Shown here: positions 34,461-43,164 of the stretch, piece by piece | Layout of the letters: every line of letters starts with the position of its first letter | Position numbering within the stretch: position 1 is the stretch's first letter | Assembly: GCF_030116705.1 (NCBI RefSeq) | Contig: NZ_JAOTIK010000001.1 | Location: 1 to 64,000, forward strand | Direction: 5' to 3' | Source: Streptomyces sp. ML-6 | Lineage (GTDB): Bacteria; Actinomycetota; Actinomycetes; Streptomycetales; Streptomycetaceae | Length of the DNA stretch: 64,000 nucleotides | Translations under genes and position numbers: made by a program | The notes under the pieces: model-generated | The model's input: the letters and a program-made list of their open reading frames with translations, nothing else | Told to the model about the DNA's origin: nothing | The model's database searches: none

Positions 34461-35386
34461 CGTTCATCGACGAGCACAAGGGCCGCTTCGGCGGCGTCGA
34501 GCCGATCTGCAGGACGCTCACCGAGCACGACTGCAAGATCGCCCCTTCCACCTACTACGCCCACCACAAACGCCGGAGCACACCGTCGGCCAGGACCGTG
34601 CGCGATACCGAACTGAAGGAACGGATCAGCGAGGCCTTCCAGGCCAACTACCGTGTCTACGGGGCGAGGAAGATCTGGCGTGAGCTGAACCGGCAGGGCC
34701 ACCGCGTGGCCCGCTGCACCGTCGAGCGCCTGATGCGTGAACTTGGCATCGCCGGAGCGGTCCGCGGCAAGCGCGTGATCACCACGCTGCCCGGCGGCCA
34801 GTCCGAACGGGCGCCGGATCTGCTGGACCGCGACTTCGTCGCCGCTGCCCCGAACCGCTGCTGGGTCGCGGACTTCACCCACGTCAAAACCTGGTCCGGT
34901 GTCGTCCACGTCGCCTTCGTCGTGGATACGTTTTCCCGCCGGATCGTGGGCTGGTCCGCAGCCACCGTGAAGGAAACGATCTTCGTCCTGGACGCCCTGG
35001 AGATGGCCGTGTGGCAACGTGACCGAGACCAACATCCGGTGCGGCCGGGCGAGTTGATCCACCACTCGGATGCCGGATCGCAATATACGAGTTTCCGGCT
35101 CGCCGAGCATCTGGACACCGCCGGCATCGCCGCCTCGATCGGATCGGTCGGTGACGCCTACGACAATGCCCTGATGGAGAGCACGATCGGCCTGTACAAA
35201 ACCGAGCTGATCAAGCCCCGGCGGCCCTGGAAATCGCTCGCCCAGGTCGAGCTGGCCACCGCCGAATGGACCGACTGGTACAACCACCGCAGGCTCCACG
35301 GTGAGATAGGCCACGTCCCGCCCGTCGAGTACGAAGCCAACTACTACATGGAATCCACGAAACCCCAGGTCACAACCACAATCTGA
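34448..35386 (+). CDS. IS3-family transposase OrfB (catalytic)
   Basis: The frame is open from 34448; an independent GTG lies at 34598. An HTH_21 region (FQANYRVYGARKIWRELNRQG) is followed by the DDE integrase core: Asp in CWVADFTHVKT, Asp in LIHHSDAGSQYTS, and Glu in DNALMESTIGLYKTELI. It ends WYNHRRLHGEIGHVPPVEYE, typical of IS3. It is intact. Confidence 0.9.
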   Translation, partial: HTLVAFIDEHKGRFGGVEPICRTLTEHDCKIAPSTYYAHHKRRSTPSARTVRDTELKERISEAFQANYRVYGARKIWRELNRQGHRVARCTVERLMRELGIAGAVRGKRVITTLPGGQSERAPDLLDRDFVAAAPNRCWVADFTHVKTWSGVVHVAFVVDTFSRRIVGWSAATVKETIFVLDALEMAVWQRDRDQHPVRPGELIHHSDAGSQYTSFRLAEHLDTAGIAASIGSVGDAYDNALMESTIGLYKTELIKPRRPWKSLAQVELATAEWTDWYNHRRLHGEIGHVPPVEYEANYYMESTKPQVTTTI

Positions 35387-35413
35387 GATCTCTACCGAAC
35401 CCGGGGCGGTTCA

Positions 35414-36131
35414 GGCGCCTCACTGCGAATTCCCTTGACTCCTGCCTGCAGAGCGCGGGCCGTTCCTTCGGAGAGGGGGAGCTGGCCTATCTGGCGCTGA
35501 CCTCGCAAATTGAGAATCCAGTCCGCGACCGGATGGCCTACGCAATGCACCGGCAACTCAAGGGGACGCGGCTGGACGTGGGCCGCGAGTGGACCGGGCT
35601 GTTCACGACAGGCAAAAGCGGAGAGCCCGCCAAACGGAGTGTGGACCTGGCGGTGGTTGAAAAGCCGAGGCGCCGCAGTAGCCGCATTCCACAACCACAC
35701 GGAGTGGTGGAGTTCAAGGCCTTCTACGCGCACGAAGCCCGCGAGCCTCACCAGTTCAACCGCATCGACCGTCAGGTGCGGGAGGACGTCGAGAAGTCCT
35801 TGACGTGGGAGTGGGCCATCATGGGTGAGGTGTTCGCTGTGGTGCTGCTGCCGGAGTTACGCATCGTCAACTCGCGGCGCCTCCCACACCAGATCATCAG
35901 GAAGATCGAAGACAAAGTCGTGTACACGACCTCCTGCGCAGCGCAGGCATGGTCCCCGATGGGGAACCGGTGCAGGAAGTCTCCTCTAGGCTTGCCCTAC
36001 TCGGACCGGTGAGCCATGGGGTGATCGACGCGGGAACTGAGGGCGGAGTCCACGTCACTGTGCCGTACGTGATCCTCGGCCCGGTACCGGTCGAGACGTT
36101 CGAGAACATGCCCCCGCCTCAGCAGGCGTAG
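35414..36131 (+). pseudogene. PD-(D/E)xK nuclease-like gene, truncated by IS3 copy 1 and frameshifted
   Basis: The open frame starts inside the IS end and reads LQSAGRSFGEGELAYLAL, then RSVDLAVVEKPRR ... GVVEFKAFYAHEA, an Asp / Glu-x-Lys arrangement typical of PD-(D/E)xK nucleases. The frame changes near 35925 to read DLLRSAGMVPDGEPVQEVS ... VTVPYVILGPVPVETFENM and stops at 36129-36131. The 5' end is lost, removing the start and any N-terminal domain. It could be a remnant of a restriction or defence nuclease. The 205 bp downstream (36132-36336) hold no gene. Confidence 0.55.
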
Positions 36132-36336
36132 AGTGTCGGGCTTCTTCTGACGAGGGCCCGCCAGCCTCATCAGGAATCAGATCAACCGATATGTCAGTAG
36201 CTGTTGTCGTTCCGATCGTGAGGGGTGGGCGTCGAACGGGAGTCTCGTTCGGGTGATCGCGGGCGGCCGTGGGAATGAAGGCAGGGCCTCTCGGTAGCTC
36301 GGGGTTGCGAAGCCGACCGAGATCCAGGAGACCCTG

Positions 36337-37254
36337 TTGCCGCAGTTGTACTTGCTCGCGCCGGTGGAGTTCAACTCGGCCGCTCCGGCGTGTGATTGTG
36401 TCGCTCACCGGTTCGGGAATGCGGCCGACCATCCGGAGCGTGTTCGGCGGTATCCCTCGGACATGACGGATGTGGAGTGGTCTGTGGTCCGGCCGCTGCT
36501 GCCGGTGCCGGGCTGGATGCGGGGCCGGGGCGGGCAGCCGGAGGCGTACTGCCACCGGGCGATGCTGGACGCGGTGCGCTATCTGGTGGACAACGGGATC
36601 AAGTGGCGGGCGATGCCGGCCGACTTCCCACCGTGGGACCGGGTCTATGCGTTCTTCCGCCGCTGGCGTGACCACGTGCTGGTCCCGGAGTTCCACGACC
36701 GGCTGCGCGGCCAGGTCCGCGAGGAGGCGGGGCGGGATGCGGAACCGACGGCCGGTGTGATCGACTCGCAGTCCGTCAAGGCGGACGCGGTCGTCGGCGC
36801 GGACAGTCGCGGTTTCGACGGCGGTAAGCTGATCAACGGCCGTAAACGGCACGTGGTCGTCGACACCCTCGGCCTGCTGCTGGGCGTGATGGTCACCGCG
36901 GCGGATATGGGTGACCGCGCTGCCGCGAGGGTGCTGCTTGAGCGGGTGACCGACGCTCATCATCGGCTGGAACTCGTCTGGGCCGACGGCGGCTACACCG
37001 GCAGCCTCGTCAAGCACTGCCTGGCCGCGCTCGCGCTCGTCCTGGCGATCGTCAAGCGCAGCGACGACATGCGCGGTTTCGTGGTGCTGCCCAAGCGGTG
37101 GATCGTCGAGCGGCTCTTCGCGCACCTGATGCGAAGCCGCCGCCTGGCACGTGACTTCGAACGATCCACCACCAGCGCCGAGGCGATGATCTACTGGTCG
37201 ATGACCATGATCATGACCCGTCGCCTGGCCCGCTCACGCCCCGCGCGAGCGTGA
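36337..37254 (+). CDS. IS5-family transposase
   Basis: This 305-aa protein has a probable core start at the ATG encoding MTDVEWSVVRPLLP near 36463; the frame is open from 36337. The DDE motifs are VIDSQSVKAD, VWADGGYTG and RWIVERLFAHLMRSRRLARDFE (Glu-Arg pair). GIKWRAMPADFPPW is typical of this group. The frame is complete. Inverted repeats of the IS were not resolved. Its last 44 bp overlap the convergent wHTH gene. Confidence 0.85.
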   Translation: MPQLYLLAPVEFNSAAPACDCVAHRFGNAADHPERVRRYPSDMTDVEWSVVRPLLPVPGWMRGRGGQPEAYCHRAMLDAVRYLVDNGIKWRAMPADFPPWDRVYAFFRRWRDHVLVPEFHDRLRGQVREEAGRDAEPTAGVIDSQSVKADAVVGADSRGFDGGKLINGRKRHVVVDTLGLLLGVMVTAADMGDRAAARVLLERVTDAHHRLELVWADGGYTGSLVKHCLAALALVLAIVKRSDDMRGFVVLPKRWIVERLFAHLMRSRRLARDFERSTTSAEAMIYWSMTMIMTRRLARSRPARA

Positions 37255-37753
37255 ACCGGCCCGGTGCTGTCTCGGCCAGCCAGCCCCGCGCGACCAGGCG
37301 TTTCGCCTTCGACCGCAGCCCCTCCACCTTGGCCGGCACTACATCCATGCCGAAGAAGGAGGCCATCTCCTGGCAGGTCAGCGGCCCTTGACCGAGACGG
37401 ATCCGATCCGTGAGCACGGCCAGGATACGCTGATAGTCCGCCGACAGTGCCGTCTGGGCCAGCCCCTCGCGCCACACCGGAACCTGCGACCTCGCCTTCA
37501 CCACCAGAGGCGGTGACGCCTGCACTTCCGTCCCGGCACTGCCCGGTCGTTCGGCGGCCACCGCGTCGGCTGAATCGCCGCCCGGCGCGGACAGCACCGC
37601 CCCCACACGCTCACGGGCGATCGTCCACTCCAGCCACTCCTGCTCGGCCGTCGCGAGCTCGGCCTGAACGCGGTCGGCTTCCTCGCGCAGCCCGTCCACA
37701 CGACGACGAGCGGCAAGCTCGTGCTGTTCCAGCAGTCCGACAACCGACGGCAT
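37211..37753 (-). CDS. Coiled-coil plus winged-helix protein linked to IS5-type transposases
   Basis: In this 180-aa protein, residues 1-50 form a coiled coil (LEQHELAARRRVDGLREEADRVQAELATAEQEW). The C-terminal 90 residues look like a winged helix: YQRILAVLTDRIRLGQGPLTCQEMASFFGMDV, KVEGLRSKAKRLVARGWL and a wing AETAPGRFTLA. A clear relative with the same two-part architecture stands next to another IS5-type transposase at 55468-55911. It is probably an IS-associated regulator or accessory protein; no published function comes to mind. Confidence 0.6.
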   Translation of the reverse strand: MPSVVGLLEQHELAARRRVDGLREEADRVQAELATAEQEWLEWTIARERVGAVLSAPGGDSADAVAAERPGSAGTEVQASPPLVVKARSQVPVWREGLAQTALSADYQRILAVLTDRIRLGQGPLTCQEMASFFGMDVVPAKVEGLRSKAKRLVARGWLAETAPGRFTLARGVSGPGDGS

Positions 37754-37962
37754 CCTCGACCTCCACGAGAGCGACGAAACGACACCCCATCACTCCCACA
37801 CCGACGCCACCCCTACCCCTGAACAGCGAAAACACAGCCGTCAGACTCGGAAAGACAACAGCCTCTCAACCTTCGATGAGAATCACTCAACCTTCACTGC
37901 GACGGGTCAATACCGAACGGCCCGCAAGGGGTCGCTCTCACAACCACGGCCGGGAGACCCCA

Positions 37963-39441
37963 GTGAAGGAGTACGGCGAGTTGTCCGCCGGGAGGATCGT
38001 GTCGGAGTCGACGGCGGGCGCGGCGCCGCAGGAGCGCCCGGTGGCGGTATTCGTGGCGGGGCAGGCCGGCAGCGGCAAGACACTCGTGATGGACCTGGTG
38101 CACGCGGCCCTGGGGCGGCGGGACGGTGCGGTGCGGGTGGACCGGGACGCCTACAAGGCCGCTCACCCGGACTACAGCACCTTCCTGTCGGAGGACGTGC
38201 GTACGGCCGGGGTGCGGGTGCGGCCGGAGACCTACGCCTGGCAGGCCGAGGTCGAAGCCCATGCCCGGGCGTGCCGGTACGACGTCGTGCTGGAGGAGGC
38301 CCTGGCCGCCCTCGGTGACCAATGGACGAACACCGCCGCCCCCGGCCCGAGCCGGCTGCTGCTCGTCGCGTGCCTGCGCCAGGGCCTGCGCCTGGCCCGC
38401 GACCACCACCTCACCGACCTGGACTGGCTCATCGAGGCCGCCTACGTCTACACCGACGACTCCGTCTGGGAACCCCTCGCCCCACCCACCACCACCACTG
38501 GTCCGGTCCCCGACACCCCCGCCGACGCCGTGGCCGAACTCCTCACCGCGATCGCCCGCCGCCAGCACGAACACCGCCGGCGCACCGCCGAGCGCCTCAC
38601 CGCCGTCCTGGACACCGGCCTGCTGCCCACGGAGCTGACCGAGATGGCCCTGTACTACCGGGCCAAGGCGTACAAGGACCTCAGCGAGAACACCGCCGCC
38701 CGCACCGGCATGCAGCAGGTCGCCGACCTCCAGGGCCGCCTCGCGCCCAAGGCCCGCCGGGGCCTTGCCAACCTGGCCCGCCTGGCCGGGGACTTCCCCA
38801 CCGCCCTGGCCGCCGTCCCCTCCCTGGGCTGGAAAGGCCGCCACCACCGCGTCCTGGGCGACATCCACTGGTCCCACGCCGACACCGCGGCCGCCGTCGA
38901 TGCCTTCGAAGCCGGCCGCGCCGAAGCCGAACAGCACGGCGCCGCCGGCGAGCGCGCCATGGCCCAGGTCCGTCTCGCCCTGGCCCTCTCCTTCGCCGAC
39001 CCCGCCCGGGCCGGAGACGAGCTCGCCCTCGCCCACCAGCTCCTCGAGGGCCTCGACCAGCGCTCCAACACCCTCCTCGCCCAGGTCGCCGCCCTGATCA
39101 AGGACGCCGGAACCGACGACGTCACCGCCCGCGCCCAGAACCTGAACACCGGCATCGAGGCCGCCGGGCTCCCCTTCCTCCACCGGCTCGTGGAGCTCGC
39201 CCTCGCCTTCCACCATGCCGTCCGCGACGAGGACCAGGACCTGGCCGCTACCATCGGCCGGCTGCGCGCGCTCACCGCCACCGGCGACTTCGCCTACTTC
39301 ACCGACATCGCCCACCACATGGCCGGCCTACCCTTGCCAGGCCCCTCCGCCACCCGCTGGACCAAGCCCGAGCCCGAGGTCCGCACGGCATGGCGCGGCC
39401 TGGTCCGGACCCGGCAGGAACACCTGCGCACCGGAAACTGA
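37963..39441 (+). CDS. Chimera of a truncated zeta-toxin kinase and a TPR-type protein
   Basis: This 492-aa protein starts at GTG 37963 behind GGGAG. Residues 1-115 are zeta-toxin-like: AVFVAGQAGSGKT (Walker A, about 29-41), VRVDRDAYKAAHPDY with the catalytic-type Asp, and ETYAWQAEVEAHARACRYDVVLEEAL. The zeta fold breaks off there and the sequence continues as a TPR-rich helical protein (ALGDQWTNTAAPGPSRLLLVACLRQGL ... DLDWLIEAAYVYTDD ... hairpins to the end). Normal zeta toxins phosphorylate UDP-N-acetylglucosamine. Half of that domain is missing, so activity is doubtful. No epsilon-type antitoxin is adjacent. Confidence 0.7.
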   Translation: MKEYGELSAGRIVSESTAGAAPQERPVAVFVAGQAGSGKTLVMDLVHAALGRRDGAVRVDRDAYKAAHPDYSTFLSEDVRTAGVRVRPETYAWQAEVEAHARACRYDVVLEEALAALGDQWTNTAAPGPSRLLLVACLRQGLRLARDHHLTDLDWLIEAAYVYTDDSVWEPLAPPTTTTGPVPDTPADAVAELLTAIARRQHEHRRRTAERLTAVLDTGLLPTELTEMALYYRAKAYKDLSENTAARTGMQQVADLQGRLAPKARRGLANLARLAGDFPTALAAVPSLGWKGRHHRVLGDIHWSHADTAAAVDAFEAGRAEAEQHGAAGERAMAQVRLALALSFADPARAGDELALAHQLLEGLDQRSNTLLAQVAALIKDAGTDDVTARAQNLNTGIEAAGLPFLHRLVELALAFHHAVRDEDQDLAATIGRLRALTATGDFAYFTDIAHHMAGLPLPGPSATRWTKPEPEVRTAWRGLVRTRQEHLRTGN

Positions 39442-39504
39442 CCTGTACATGTACATCGGCCCCGACCAGGCATTTCCTGGTCGGGGCCGATGTGCATGTA
39501 CAGG
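39442..39504. terminator. Strong bidirectional terminator hairpin
   Basis: The arms 39442-39470 and 39476-39504 pair over 29 positions with one mismatch and a 5-nt loop. It lies between the convergent zeta-TPR gene and the gene ending at 39535. The outer part contains the palindromic TGTACATGTACA-like sequence. Confidence 0.85.
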
Positions 39505-39534
39505 GGAAGGGCCGGGCGTCGGGCCCGGGAAACG

Positions 39535-39795
39535 TCAGTAGGTGTCCGGGCGCCGTCCCACGAGCTGGGTCAGCAGCTCGATGATCTGCTTCTGGTTGCG
39601 CTCCATCTGCTGGCCGAGCACGTCGAGACAGCCATCGAGCCGGTCCACCTTCTGATCAAGGTTTCCGACCTGCAGCCGCACCGCGGTCAGGTCGGACTTG
39701 ATGATCCCGAACTCGCGGCCGTGCTGCTCCGCGACCTCTTCGAAACGCCGGGTGAGAGCAGCGAGCTCGCTTTGGGCGATGGGGTCCTCAGGCAC
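39535..39795 (-). CDS. Small coiled-coil protein
   Basis: This 86-aa protein is almost entirely heptad-patterned: LAALTRRFEEVAEQHGREFG, VGNLDQKVDRLDGCLDVLGQQMERNQKQIIELLTQLVG. It probably oligomerises, and may be an accessory factor or a small plasmid protein. Function is unknown. About 160 bp of non-coding DNA separate it from the response regulator gene end. Confidence 0.55.
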   Translation of the reverse strand: MPEDPIAQSELAALTRRFEEVAEQHGREFGIIKSDLTAVRLQVGNLDQKVDRLDGCLDVLGQQMERNQKQIIELLTQLVGRRPDTY

Positions 39796-39958
39796 GCCGG
39801 TACTCCTGCCAGATCACGAAACCGCAGATAGGAAGACCCCACAATAACGCGCCTGCCCGGCCCGAACCGAAGCCTTCCCATCGGACCGGCAGCCCGCCCA
39901 CAGGTACGCACGGCATTGCACAGGGGGGCCGCACGTGTGTGCCGTGGTGTGCGGGTGA

Positions 39959-41038
39959 TCACTGCTGGGTGTGGCGTTCCAGGTAGATGGAGGTGAAGAC
40001 GGCGACCTTGGCGCGCAGGGCCCAGGGGTCGAAGGGTTTGCTGATGTAGTCGACGGCGCCGGCCGCGTATCCGCGGGCGGAGTGTTCGGAGTCCACGCCC
40101 ATCGCGGTGAGGAAGATGATGGGGACGTCGCGGTTCCGGGGGCGGCGTTTGATGTGCGCGCAGGTTTCGTAGCCGTCCATCTCCGGCATCTGCACGTCCA
40201 TGATGATGACGGCGAAGTCCTCGTGGTCGAGCAGTGCCTTGAGTGCTTCGCGTCCGGAGGAGACGGTGACGAGTTCCTGGTCGAGGGAGGCCAGTACTGC
40301 GGTCATCGCGAGGAGGTTGCCCGGCTGGTCGTCGACGATGAGTATCTTGGGCATGTCCCGGGGTGCGGCGGCGGGCAGCGGGGGTGGGGGCTTCTCCACG
40401 GCGTCCAGCTGGCGTTCGAGCAGAGTGCAGCGGTCCTCGGCCGCGGTCCGCAGGGCCTGTGCCTCGCGGAGCTCCGTCCTCAGCCGCTGCACGTCCAGCT
40501 GGAGGTCGTCGCGTTCCTGGAGGAGGCCGGAGATGTCGGGGTGGGCCGCCGCGAGTTCGTCGGCCCGTCTTCGTTCGGCGATCCGGTCGGCCTCCAGCTG
40601 GCTGAGGCGGACCTCCAGGTCCGCGATGCGGTGCGTACGTTCCAGCAGCGCGTCGCCCAGGACGTCGCCGCGGACACTCGACCGCCGGGAGACCCGGTCG
40701 GCGTCGGCCAGCTGCTGCTCCAGGATCTCCACCGCGTGCCGGGGAGAGGCCCCGGCATCGACGGCCGCTCCGTACAGCCCTCGGACGAACTCGATGGCAT
40801 CGGTGGTGACCGCGGCTCCACGGTGCTCGGCGAGGTCCGTGAAGAGGTCCGTGATCACCTGCCACGGGGGTAAGCGGGTGCCGTTCAGGTAGCGCGAGAA
40901 CGTTCCCGGATCACGTCGGCGCCGGGCCGCGTACCGGCGCACGGACACCTCCAGCCCTTCGAACAGCTCGCGCAGGGCCTGGGCCAGTGCGCGGGAGGTG
41001 TCCGTGAGGTCGTCTCCCAGCGGTCGCAGCTCACCCAT
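39959..41038 (-). CDS. Response regulator with N-terminal XRE-type domain, coiled coil and receiver domain
   Basis: This 359-aa protein has residues 10-75 resembling the small HTH of Streptomyces regulators (VSVRRYAARRRRDPGTFSRYLNGTRLPPW), residues 115-225 a long coiled coil (LADLEVRLSQLEADRIAERRRADEL), and a C-terminal receiver domain: KILIVDDQPGN, IIMDVQMPEMDGYET with the phospho-acceptor Asp, FLTAMG and ISKPF with the conserved Lys. The receiver is at the C-terminus, an uncommon order. No histidine kinase gene is adjacent. It overlaps the stop of the upstream membrane-protein gene. Confidence 0.8.
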   Translation of the reverse strand: MGELRPLGDDLTDTSRALAQALRELFEGLEVSVRRYAARRRRDPGTFSRYLNGTRLPPWQVITDLFTDLAEHRGAAVTTDAIEFVRGLYGAAVDAGASPRHAVEILEQQLADADRVSRRSSVRGDVLGDALLERTHRIADLEVRLSQLEADRIAERRRADELAAAHPDISGLLQERDDLQLDVQRLRTELREAQALRTAAEDRCTLLERQLDAVEKPPPPLPAAAPRDMPKILIVDDQPGNLLAMTAVLASLDQELVTVSSGREALKALLDHEDFAVIIMDVQMPEMDGYETCAHIKRRPRNRDVPIIFLTAMGVDSEHSARGYAAGAVDYISKPFDPWALRAKVAVFTSIYLERHTQQ

Positions 41039-41279
41039 TTCCCTCTCCTTCCCCGGCCTGAGAACCCGTGTCTCCGTGCTGCCGGCCCTGGTTGTCTTCG
41101 GCGGCGATCAGGTGGTTGAAGAAGGGCACCGCCAGTCCCACGGTGGCCAGGGCGGCGAGCAGGCTGTGCGGCGTGCCTTCCCCCGCGAGTGCGGTCAGCC
41201 CGCCCGCTGCCGCGCCGGCGAGTAAGGCGAGCAGGAGCACCAGGGTCGTCCTCAGTGACAGCAGCGGCTGGTCCACCAA
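41031..41279 (-). CDS. Small two-TM membrane protein
   Basis: This 82-aa protein has two hydrophobic segments (TTLVLLLALLAGAAAGGLTAL and LLAALATVGLAVPFFNHLI) and a polar Gly/Glu-rich tail. It overlaps the response regulator start by 8 bp, so the two are co-translated. It may provide membrane input to the regulator; that is inference. Confidence 0.55.
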   Translation of the reverse strand: MVDQPLLSLRTTLVLLLALLAGAAAGGLTALAGEGTPHSLLAALATVGLAVPFFNHLIAAEDNQGRQHGDTGSQAGEGEGNG

Positions 41280-41494
41280 GATCTCCGTTCATCCGCCCCG
41301 TCGAAGTGCCCGGGGGCTGGTCACCCGTCCGGCGGATTGCGGAAGGGGAATCACAGGATGGAGGACACCTGAACCGTTGCAGTACGTGATCGGAGAACAG
41401 GGGGCAACGATGGTTCTGTTGCCACCGCCCGGAGCCGCCCGGCCGTAAGCGTTCTGGCTGATCAGGGCGGCGGCGGACCAATTCAGTACAGGCT

Positions 41495-41507
41495 GTTGCA
41501 CTGCAAC
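41495..41507. promoter_or_regulatory. Dyad GTTGCA-C-TGCAAC in a 470-bp intergenic region
   Basis: This is a perfect 6-bp dyad around a single C. It lies in the non-coding stretch 41280-41751 between divergent genes (41279 on -, 41752 on +). It resembles one unit of the GTTRnGCAAC array at 7.15-7.22 kb. I see no gene in this stretch. Confidence 0.35.
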
Positions 41508-41751
41508 GCTGCCGGTGCCTGGCAACACGCGGCAGCCCCCTCGCGCAACGGCCGCCCCGACCCGTGCGGCCCTCCGAGCACTCCATCAGGGCCCGTACCC
41601 GTGCTCGGATACCCCCTTCTGCGAGGGCTCCTCTGTTTCCGGACCGCGGCGTTCCAAGGTGGGGTACGGGCGGCTGGAAATCATCGCATTACCGGACCTG
41701 CGGGGTGGGGAGGTTCCGATCATCGCTAACAGAAGGTGATCGGACAGATAC

Positions 41752-42729
41752 ATGAGGAAAGCGGACTTCGAGAATGCCCTGCAGAAGCTTCAGAAGGAGC
41801 TGGCCGAACAGCTGGAGGCCCGGCTGAAACCGGTGACGGACGGGCAGGAAGCGATACGCCAGCAGTACCTGAAGATCCTGGAAACCGGCCAGGCAGGCGT
41901 CTCCGGACTGCGCGAGGAGAACCGGGAACTGCGCCGCCGCCAGGAACGGCTGATCTCGGACGTCACCGACGCCCGGCAGGACGTGGCAACAGTCCGCACC
42001 GAGCTCGCCCAGGCATTGCGCGCTGCTCTTCCTCCCGCACTGCCGGAAAACACTGCCGCACCGGCCACCGAGACCCGCCCCCTGCCTGAACCCGCCGAAT
42101 CCGAAGAGGAGCCCATGAACCACAGCGAGCCCGGCCCGGCCCCCCACGCCCCTGGCATCCGCCCCACCGGGACCGGCCTCCAGAACGGAAACGGCCAGGA
42201 CGCGCTGAAACAGGCGGCGGCGGACGCGTACCGCGGCACGGCCCCCGCCGCGCAGTCCGGGCCGGTGATCCCGCAGCAGGCCCGCCGCCAGGAGCAGCCC
42301 GCCGCCGACGGGCTCGCGCCGGAGGTACAGCATGGTGTCCGGCTGATGAAGGCGGCCGGTGTCGCCCTGGCGGAGCTCGTGTGCCACCGCGACACATGGG
42401 AGTACCTCACCGGCCTGAGCACCAACCAGACACACTTCCGGACCCCGCCCAACGTCGACGACATCAAGGACGGGCGGGTACGTGTCGCCTTGTCCGGACG
42501 GTCGCTCATCGCACTCCTGATCGCCCTGTGGGACACCCGGGACAAGGCCGAGTTCCTCACCGCCGACTGGGCCCTGGCAGCCACCGCATACGACCGGTTC
42601 GCCAACGAACTCGACACCGTCGACAGAGGAACCCAGCACACGGTGCGCATCACGCTCGACGACGGCGCACCTGTCGCCCAGCCCGAACTGGCCCAGGCCG
42701 CCGCAAGGACGGGCACACCGGACAAGTAA
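41752..42729 (+). CDS. Hypothetical coiled-coil protein
   Basis: This 325-aa protein has residues 1-100 predicted as a coiled coil (FENALQKLQKELAEQLEARL, REENRELRRRQERLISDVTDARQDVATVRTEL), a disordered Pro/Glu/Ala linker to about 190, and a folded C-terminal domain with GVRLMKAAGVALAELVCHRDTWEYLTG, VRVALSGRSLIALLIALWDTRD and a terminal strand HTVRITLDDG. Function was not recognised. It is monocistronic. Confidence 0.6.
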   Translation: MRKADFENALQKLQKELAEQLEARLKPVTDGQEAIRQQYLKILETGQAGVSGLREENRELRRRQERLISDVTDARQDVATVRTELAQALRAALPPALPENTAAPATETRPLPEPAESEEEPMNHSEPGPAPHAPGIRPTGTGLQNGNGQDALKQAAADAYRGTAPAAQSGPVIPQQARRQEQPAADGLAPEVQHGVRLMKAAGVALAELVCHRDTWEYLTGLSTNQTHFRTPPNVDDIKDGRVRVALSGRSLIALLIALWDTRDKAEFLTADWALAATAYDRFANELDTVDRGTQHTVRITLDDGAPVAQPELAQAAARTGTPDK

Positions 42730-42789
42730 CGGTGGCGGGACGGTGGTGCCGACCACCGCCCTGCGGCTTCCCTGCCGGGGCGACTCGAT

Positions 42790-43070
42790 CCGGTCTCGTC
42801 TTGCCGGGTCAGTAATCCATGTACAGGGGCGCCGGTGTTACGCAGGGCGAGGCGCCGGTCGGCGATCCGCACGTGGGGGCCGCCGTCGGCCCGGTGGTGC
42901 GCCAGGGCCTGGCGCACCACCGGCCGGACCCGTTCGAACCTGTCCGTGCCGTAGCCGCCCAGGAGCTCGTCGACGACGTCGCCTCCCTCTGCGGCCGGGG
43001 CCGTCCTGCACGTCTCCAGCGCGGAGAGCGGGTACCGCTCCAGCACGGCTGCGGCCTGCCCGAGCTGCAC
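42790..43070 (-). CDS. Possible hypothetical protein, N-terminal part only
   Basis: A GTG at 43070 has GGAG five bases upstream. The frame reads LGQAAAVLERYPLSALETC and FERVRPVVRQALAHHRADGGPHVRIADRRLAL, which looks like a real helical protein. It then runs on as antisense to the 41752 gene with no natural end, so a frameshift or truncation near 42790 is likely. Function is unknown. Confidence 0.3.
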
Positions 43071-43164
43071 TTATCTCCAGCATCCGTTGATCACCTGAAG
43101 GAGACCTGCCAGGACGACAGTTCGACCGGACCTCGCGCCATCTGGGAATGCCTTCTGGACCACG

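Larger units (their letters stand above)
34084..35413 (+). mobile_element. IS3-family insertion sequence, copy 1 (1330 bp)
   Basis: It is bounded by terminal inverted repeats TGAACCGCCCCGGGT (34084-34098) and ACCCGGGGCGGTTCA (35399-35413). It carries orfA and orfB in the -1 frame relation. It is nearly identical to the inverted copy at 60068-61397; one silent difference was seen in orfA (near 34327). No target duplication is visible (GAC on the left, GGC on the right). The right end cuts into a nuclease-like gene. Confidence 0.9.
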
